Positions 32,421-35,420 of a DNA stretch of 35,420 nt are shown here, piece by piece. The first letter of the stretch is position 1, and every line of letters starts with the position of its first letter. The notes under the pieces are model-generated. The model did no database searches and had not been told where the DNA came from. It saw only the letters and a list, made by a program, of their open reading frames with translations. The position numbers and the translations under genes were made by a program. Source of the stretch: JBPOIC01 sp052034865 (GTDB lineage: Bacteria > UBA10199 > JADFYH01); contig JBPOIC010000028.1 in NCBI GenBank assembly GCA_052034865.1, positions 1 to 35,420 of the forward strand, written 5' to 3'.

Positions 32421-33212
32421 ATGTCCCCACTAAAACATAGAAAACTGAACCTTTTGATCAACACGTGGCCTCCAGGGGTTGTGTATGTCTCGTCCTGGCT
32501 AAACCGGAAAGGATACAGCTCCGATCTCCTCCAAGGGTATAAAAAAAGTAATTGGATCACGACCGTAGGAGACAACGCGATTGCACGCTCGGGCGACACC
32601 GTCAGTTGGGAGGGAGGCGTCTATGCCCTCCAAAACCAGTTGGAGCTTGCGGTGCATGTGGGAGGAAAAACAAGCTTGGAGATGTCCGGCTTTACCCATT
32701 ATGTGCGTCTTCAGCAACCCCAGGTGTTTCTTTTTGGAAGTCCGGGCGTACGTCTACCGGTATGGTTTAAGAATTATGATTGGAAGGCGAAGATCCATTT
32801 TGTTAATAGCAATCTTTTTGGCGGTTTAAAAAAACTCGGTATCACTCAAAAACAAACCGGAAGTTTTGCAATTAAGCTCTCCTCTCCGGAGAGAGCCATC
32901 CTGGAAGTTCTTTCCCGGGTTCCTCAACAACAATCGTTTGAAGAAGCCTTTCATCTCATGGAAGGTTTAAACACGCTTCGTCCAACCTTGGTCCAGCAGC
33001 TGCTGGAAAACTGCAAGTCCATCAAGGTCAAACGTCTGTTCATGTTCATGGCCGAGAAATCAAACCATCCTTGGGTGAAGAAATTGAATTTAAAAAAAAT
33101 CGATTTTGGAAAAGGAAAGCGCTCCATTGTTCCCGCCGGGGTCTTCGATCAAAAATATCAAATCACGGTTCCTAAAAATTACTATCCGGAAACCGAGGGA
33201 TCTTCCAAATGA
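32421..33212 (+). CDS. abiEi: AbiEi-type antitoxin (type IV toxin-antitoxin)
   Basis: This 263-residue protein matches the AbiEi family with an N-terminal winged-helix DNA-binding part (LLINTWPPGVVYVSSWLNRKGYS, about 10-32). The middle block VYALQNQLELAVHVGGKTSLEMSG resembles the AbiEi_3 arrangement, and a C-terminal domain (KLSSPERAILEVLSRVP) follows. AbiEi normally represses the operon and counteracts the nucleotidyltransferase AbiEii, protecting cells in phage-abortive infection. The frame is full length. Its stop overlaps the start of the toxin gene by four bases (ATGA). Because the toxin is broken, this is an antitoxin without a working partner. It might still act as a regulator or an anti-addiction factor. 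Confidence 0.86.
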   Translation: MSPLKHRKLNLLINTWPPGVVYVSSWLNRKGYSSDLLQGYKKSNWITTVGDNAIARSGDTVSWEGGVYALQNQLELAVHVGGKTSLEMSGFTHYVRLQQPQVFLFGSPGVRLPVWFKNYDWKAKIHFVNSNLFGGLKKLGITQKQTGSFAIKLSSPERAILEVLSRVPQQQSFEEAFHLMEGLNTLRPTLVQQLLENCKSIKVKRLFMFMAEKSNHPWVKKLNLKKIDFGKGKRSIVPAGVFDQKYQITVPKNYYPETEGSSK

Positions 33213-33761
33213 AAGACAGCCGTTTTTTCAAACAAGCGTATCTGATGCTTCGCCTCTTGCCTTACGTCGCCAAAGAAAAATGCTTCGGCCTCAAAGGCGG
33301 GACGGCGATTAATCTTTTTGTGCGGGACATGCCCCGATTATCGGTGGACATCGATCTCACCTACCTTCCTCTTAAATCCCGTGAAGAATCATTAAAAAAT
33401 ATTCACGGTTTATTTAATCAGCCACAACCGTCCTATCCACGAGCTGCTCAATCCAAAACTGATAGACTTTAAAAAAACTTTCGAGAGCGATTTTGCCGGA
33501 ATGACGGCTCGAGAGGTGTCTTATCAAGAGCTCGACCAAGCCAGAAAAACCCTGATCGCAAAGCTCAAAAAAGAATTGTCCGAAGCGGAGCGCCAATTCC
33601 TGCTGTCGGTAAAAGAAAGGACCCCTAATTGGAGATTGCTGGGGCTCAAAGGAATCGAGAATCTTCCTGCGGTGCAATGGAAGCTTGAGAATTTAGGGAG
33701 AATGAAGCCGCCAATACATCGGAAGGCGGTTGAAAGGTTAAAAGCCATTTTAGATTTGTGA
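33209..33761 (+). pseudogene. abiEii: AbiEii toxin gene with internal deletion and frameshift
   Basis: The 5' part (33209 to about 33407) encodes the N-terminus of an AbiEii nucleotidyltransferase, with GLKGGTAINLF (Gly30-Gly31) and the catalytic SVDIDL (Asp47, Asp49). After KNIH the sequence jumps to the family's C-terminal part in another frame. This part runs from about 33408 to 33761 and includes VYLISHNRPIHELLNPK, VSYQELDQARKTLI and LKGIENLPAVQWKL. The old frame reads into a stop at 33470-33472. The middle of the protein is missing, including the segment where the later catalytic residues should lie. A family member is usually about 300 residues, while the two parts here total about 185. 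It is almost certainly inactive. Confidence 0.92.
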
Positions 33762-33783
33762 TTTTTTTAAAGAAAATTTACTC

Positions 33784-33811
33784 GTTGTCGTCAGGATTTG
33801 ACGAAGACAAC
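33784..33811. other. Hairpin between convergent abiE loci
   Basis: GTTGTCGTCA (33784-33793) pairs with TGAC (33799-33802) and GACAAC (33806-33811), leaving a three-base bulge. It abuts the right direct repeat and lies between two convergent genes. No clear T-run follows on either strand, so a terminator role is uncertain. Confidence 0.3.
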
Positions 33812-33812
33812 C

Positions 33813-33863
33813 GACTACTTCCTACTCTTCTTGAACCTCATACCCCGAATTTACCCCTAAAAT
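33813..33863 (+). repeat. 51-bp direct repeat, right copy
   Basis: This is the partner of 32115-32165, with the same orientation and two mismatches in 51 bases. It lies just past the broken abiEii and 64 bases from the 3' end of the convergent nucleotidyltransferase gene. Confidence 0.95.
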
Positions 33864-33927
33864 TAGGTTTGAAAAATCGAATTAGATTTCTAGATCGGCG
33901 ACTGTCTTTTTAACTTGGTAACGAAGA

Positions 33928-34785
33928 TTAGAATTTCTTACGAACCCTTTCCACAAAGGGTAAAACCTGCTGGTAAATCTCCGTCTGTTTTACCCGGGCG
34001 GCCATGAGGTTATTGGGTTCAATAAATCTTGCAGACCAGGCAGGTCCTACCGAATCTTCATTTGCAAATTTTTCTAAAATACTTTGCAGGCCCTCTCGCA
34101 CCAGCCCTTCTTTTAAAAAAGGAGAGATCTCTTCGAAGCAAGAAATCGCCCCTTCTTTATAGTGGGCAATGAGCGAGTAAATGTCATACGCATCTTTTTC
34201 CTTATAGCGCTCGGAGATTGTAATCCCTTTCATCGCCAGAATGCTCACCAAGTCTGCCATCCTCAGCTCGCATTTCTGATGGCTTCCCTCGGGCAGATAT
34301 CCGTCTAGTTGAATCAGGACATGATGGTCCGGTAAAAGATCGGCTCCCCTGGCCTTGCGGGCCAGAAAATCCTCCTGCACTTTTTGATGGCGATGTTTTT
34401 TAGCCGTTCCGCCGTATTCCCCGGCCAAAAAATCAACTGTTAAGGCCAGGCCTTTGTGGACGATCTCAAATGAAAAAGGAATCTCCAAACCGCGTCGATC
34501 CTTTCGAGGTCTATACCCCCGCTTTTCCAGCAGCTCTACAATGCCCGCATATTGATCTTTAGAGATGGTATTAAAATCCACCGCCAGATCGATGTCGATC
34601 GAGCCCACATGCTCAAATGGATCGGAAGGTTTTTGAAACTGTTTCAGCAGATAATAAGGCGCCCATCCCCCGACCAGATAAAGGGCCTGACGGTAGCGGC
34701 CCAAAATGGTCATCAGCTCCAAAAGAACCGATTGGGAGAGATTGGCCTCCTTGTTTTCGAAATGGGTACTGAAGCGCTCGCTCAT
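33928..34785 (-). CDS. AbiEii-like nucleotidyltransferase toxin
   Basis: This 285-residue protein has the nucleotidyltransferase (DNA polymerase beta-like) fold: LVGGWAP (Gly39-Gly40), SIDIDLAVD (Asp64, Asp66) and a third acid in LTVDFLAGE (Asp118). The later KGITISERYKEKDAYDIYSL resembles the C-terminal catalytic motif of AbiEii. The catalytic residues look intact, so it could be an active toxin that modifies RNA or nucleotides. It overlaps the upstream winged-helix gene by four bases (ATGA), the standard antitoxin-then-toxin order. It differs strongly in sequence from the broken abiEii across the repeat, so the two are not recent duplicates. Confidence 0.85.
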   Translation of the reverse strand: MSERFSTHFENKEANLSQSVLLELMTILGRYRQALYLVGGWAPYYLLKQFQKPSDPFEHVGSIDIDLAVDFNTISKDQYAGIVELLEKRGYRPRKDRRGLEIPFSFEIVHKGLALTVDFLAGEYGGTAKKHRHQKVQEDFLARKARGADLLPDHHVLIQLDGYLPEGSHQKCELRMADLVSILAMKGITISERYKEKDAYDIYSLIAHYKEGAISCFEEISPFLKEGLVREGLQSILEKFANEDSVGPAWSARFIEPNNLMAARVKQTEIYQQVLPFVERVRKKF

Positions 34786-35420
34786 AGTTTCAATACCTGT
34801 TCTCGAAGATACTCCGCCTGCTCCCGCCCTCGGGCCGGATATTTATAGAGATCCAAGTAGAGCTGGATGTTATTGACGACTGAGAAGCCTTTCAAACTTT
34901 GGGCTTGAGCCAAAATCTTAGGGTCTTGGGGAATCACGAGATTTACATTTCCGCTGATCTCCACATCCACAAGTTTTAAATACTTTTTCCAGTAAGCTAT
35001 TTTGTCCGCATCCTCGACATAGAAATCGATGAGCTGATAGCGCACGTAAGGTGCCACCAAAGAGGCCCCGCACATCCTAGTGAGAGCATAGGATTGCTTT
35101 TTATCTGCCTGTTTGATTTTTCTCAATATCTCCTCCGGAGAATCCGGCGAGTAATAGGAGATGAGGGTATTGGCCTCAAAAAAGTAGAGATCCCGGATGA
35201 TATCGAGAAGCAGACCGGTCGAGGTGAGGTGAAGTCGCTGTCCTATTTTTAAAAAACCTTTTTGCCTCAGAAAGTTGGCAAACTTCGAAATAAACCCGAG
35301 GCTTAAATTCGAGAGCGCGGCAAATTCGCGGAGGGTGAGGGATTTCTCCCGATTGTTGATCAACAGGGCCGTCATCCAACGCCGCTCTGGGGTATTGATA
35401 AAAACGGCCGTTTCACCGAT
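34782..35420 (-). CDS. Winged-helix antitoxin, AbiEi-like (5' end beyond window)
   Basis: The frame stays open to the right edge, so the true start lies outside. About 212 residues are visible. Residues near the edge form a helix-turn-helix: ERRWMTALLINNREKSLTLREFAALSNLSLGFISKFANFL. A winged segment and a mixed alpha/beta domain follow, with VRYQLIDFYVEDADKIAYWKKYLKL and NNIQLYLDLYKYPARGREQAEYLR. The closing YPARGREQAEYLREQVL is typical of a winged-helix antitoxin subfamily paired with such nucleotidyltransferases. Overlap with the toxin gene (ATGA) supports one operon. Confidence 0.78.
   Translation of the reverse strand: MGETAVFINTPERRWMTALLINNREKSLTLREFAALSNLSLGFISKFANFLRQKGFLKIGQRLHLTSTGLLLDIIRDLYFFEANTLISYYSPDSPEEILRKIKQADKKQSYALTRMCGASLVAPYVRYQLIDFYVEDADKIAYWKKYLKLVDVEISGNVNLVIPQDPKILAQAQSLKGFSVVNNIQLYLDLYKYPARGREQAEYLREQVLKL

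Noticed and set aside
33501..33761. An independent small gene starting at the internal ATG
   Set aside because: Its sequence is the C-terminal part of AbiEii, and matching family sequence continues upstream of the ATG to about 33408, so it is part of the broken toxin gene.
32115..33863. Integron cassette with attC sites
   Set aside because: The direct repeats lack the paired core sites and the long imperfect palindrome of attC, and no integron integrase is seen.
1..35420. CRISPR array
   Set aside because: No series of short, regularly spaced identical repeats was seen. The only regular repeats are coding units in the fibre-like gene and the single pair of 51-bp repeats.

Overview
The window looks like a chromosomal segment of a Gram-negative bacterium with moderate GC content by eye. 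It carries lipoprotein signals, cell-wall genes, squalene genes of the HpnCDE type, an AcnA-type aconitase and TPR and PEGA proteins. This mix suits the former Deltaproteobacteria and related lineages better than an enteric or Gram-positive genome. That placement is inference from gene content, because there is no rRNA or other marker gene here. About 31.9 kb looks like core or lineage chromosome. The last 3.4 kb looks like the edge of an integrated island.

Layout. 236-4652 is a minus-strand run, murI-prmC-murA-hisD, covering cell-wall precursors, release-factor methylation and histidine synthesis. A phasin-like coiled-coil protein and a slipin lie upstream of it on the same strand. 6289-7869 encodes an unusual double-length ThyX-like protein. 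7996-9453 encodes an unrecognised Pro/Ala-rich protein with its own terminator. 9527-10726 (minus) combines a transglutaminase-like triad with TPR repeats. 10835-12515 is a tight three-gene set: ferritin-like diiron protein, exported FMN-binding protein and four-helix membrane protein, probably an uncharacterised envelope redox module. DacB, a small Cys-rich secreted protein and a beta-propeller lipoprotein follow.

15533-25003 is a long minus-strand series: DAHP synthase, DUF971, CutA, an APH-type kinase, a PEGA protein, YgfZ, HpnC, HpnD, HpnE, an 86-aa unknown and a HAD phosphatase. HpnC, HpnD and HpnE together convert farnesyl diphosphate to squalene. Two palindromic repeat elements separate hpnD from hpnE. 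On the plus strand, a rhodanese and aconitase A follow. 28351-30950 encodes a repetitive secreted fibre-like protein and a small lipoprotein. PhhB and a DUF1285 protein close the core region.

31934-35420 is the accessory edge. The terminator and 3' part of a tRNA-Gly(CCC) gene remain at the junction, as expected of an attachment site. Two nearly identical 51-bp direct repeats then bracket an AbiE-type toxin-antitoxin locus. Its antitoxin is intact, but its nucleotidyltransferase toxin has lost its centre. A second AbiE-like pair, apparently intact but cut by the window edge, faces it on the minus strand. A perfect palindrome overlaps the predicted promoter of the first antitoxin. Its mRNA would be leaderless or nearly so.
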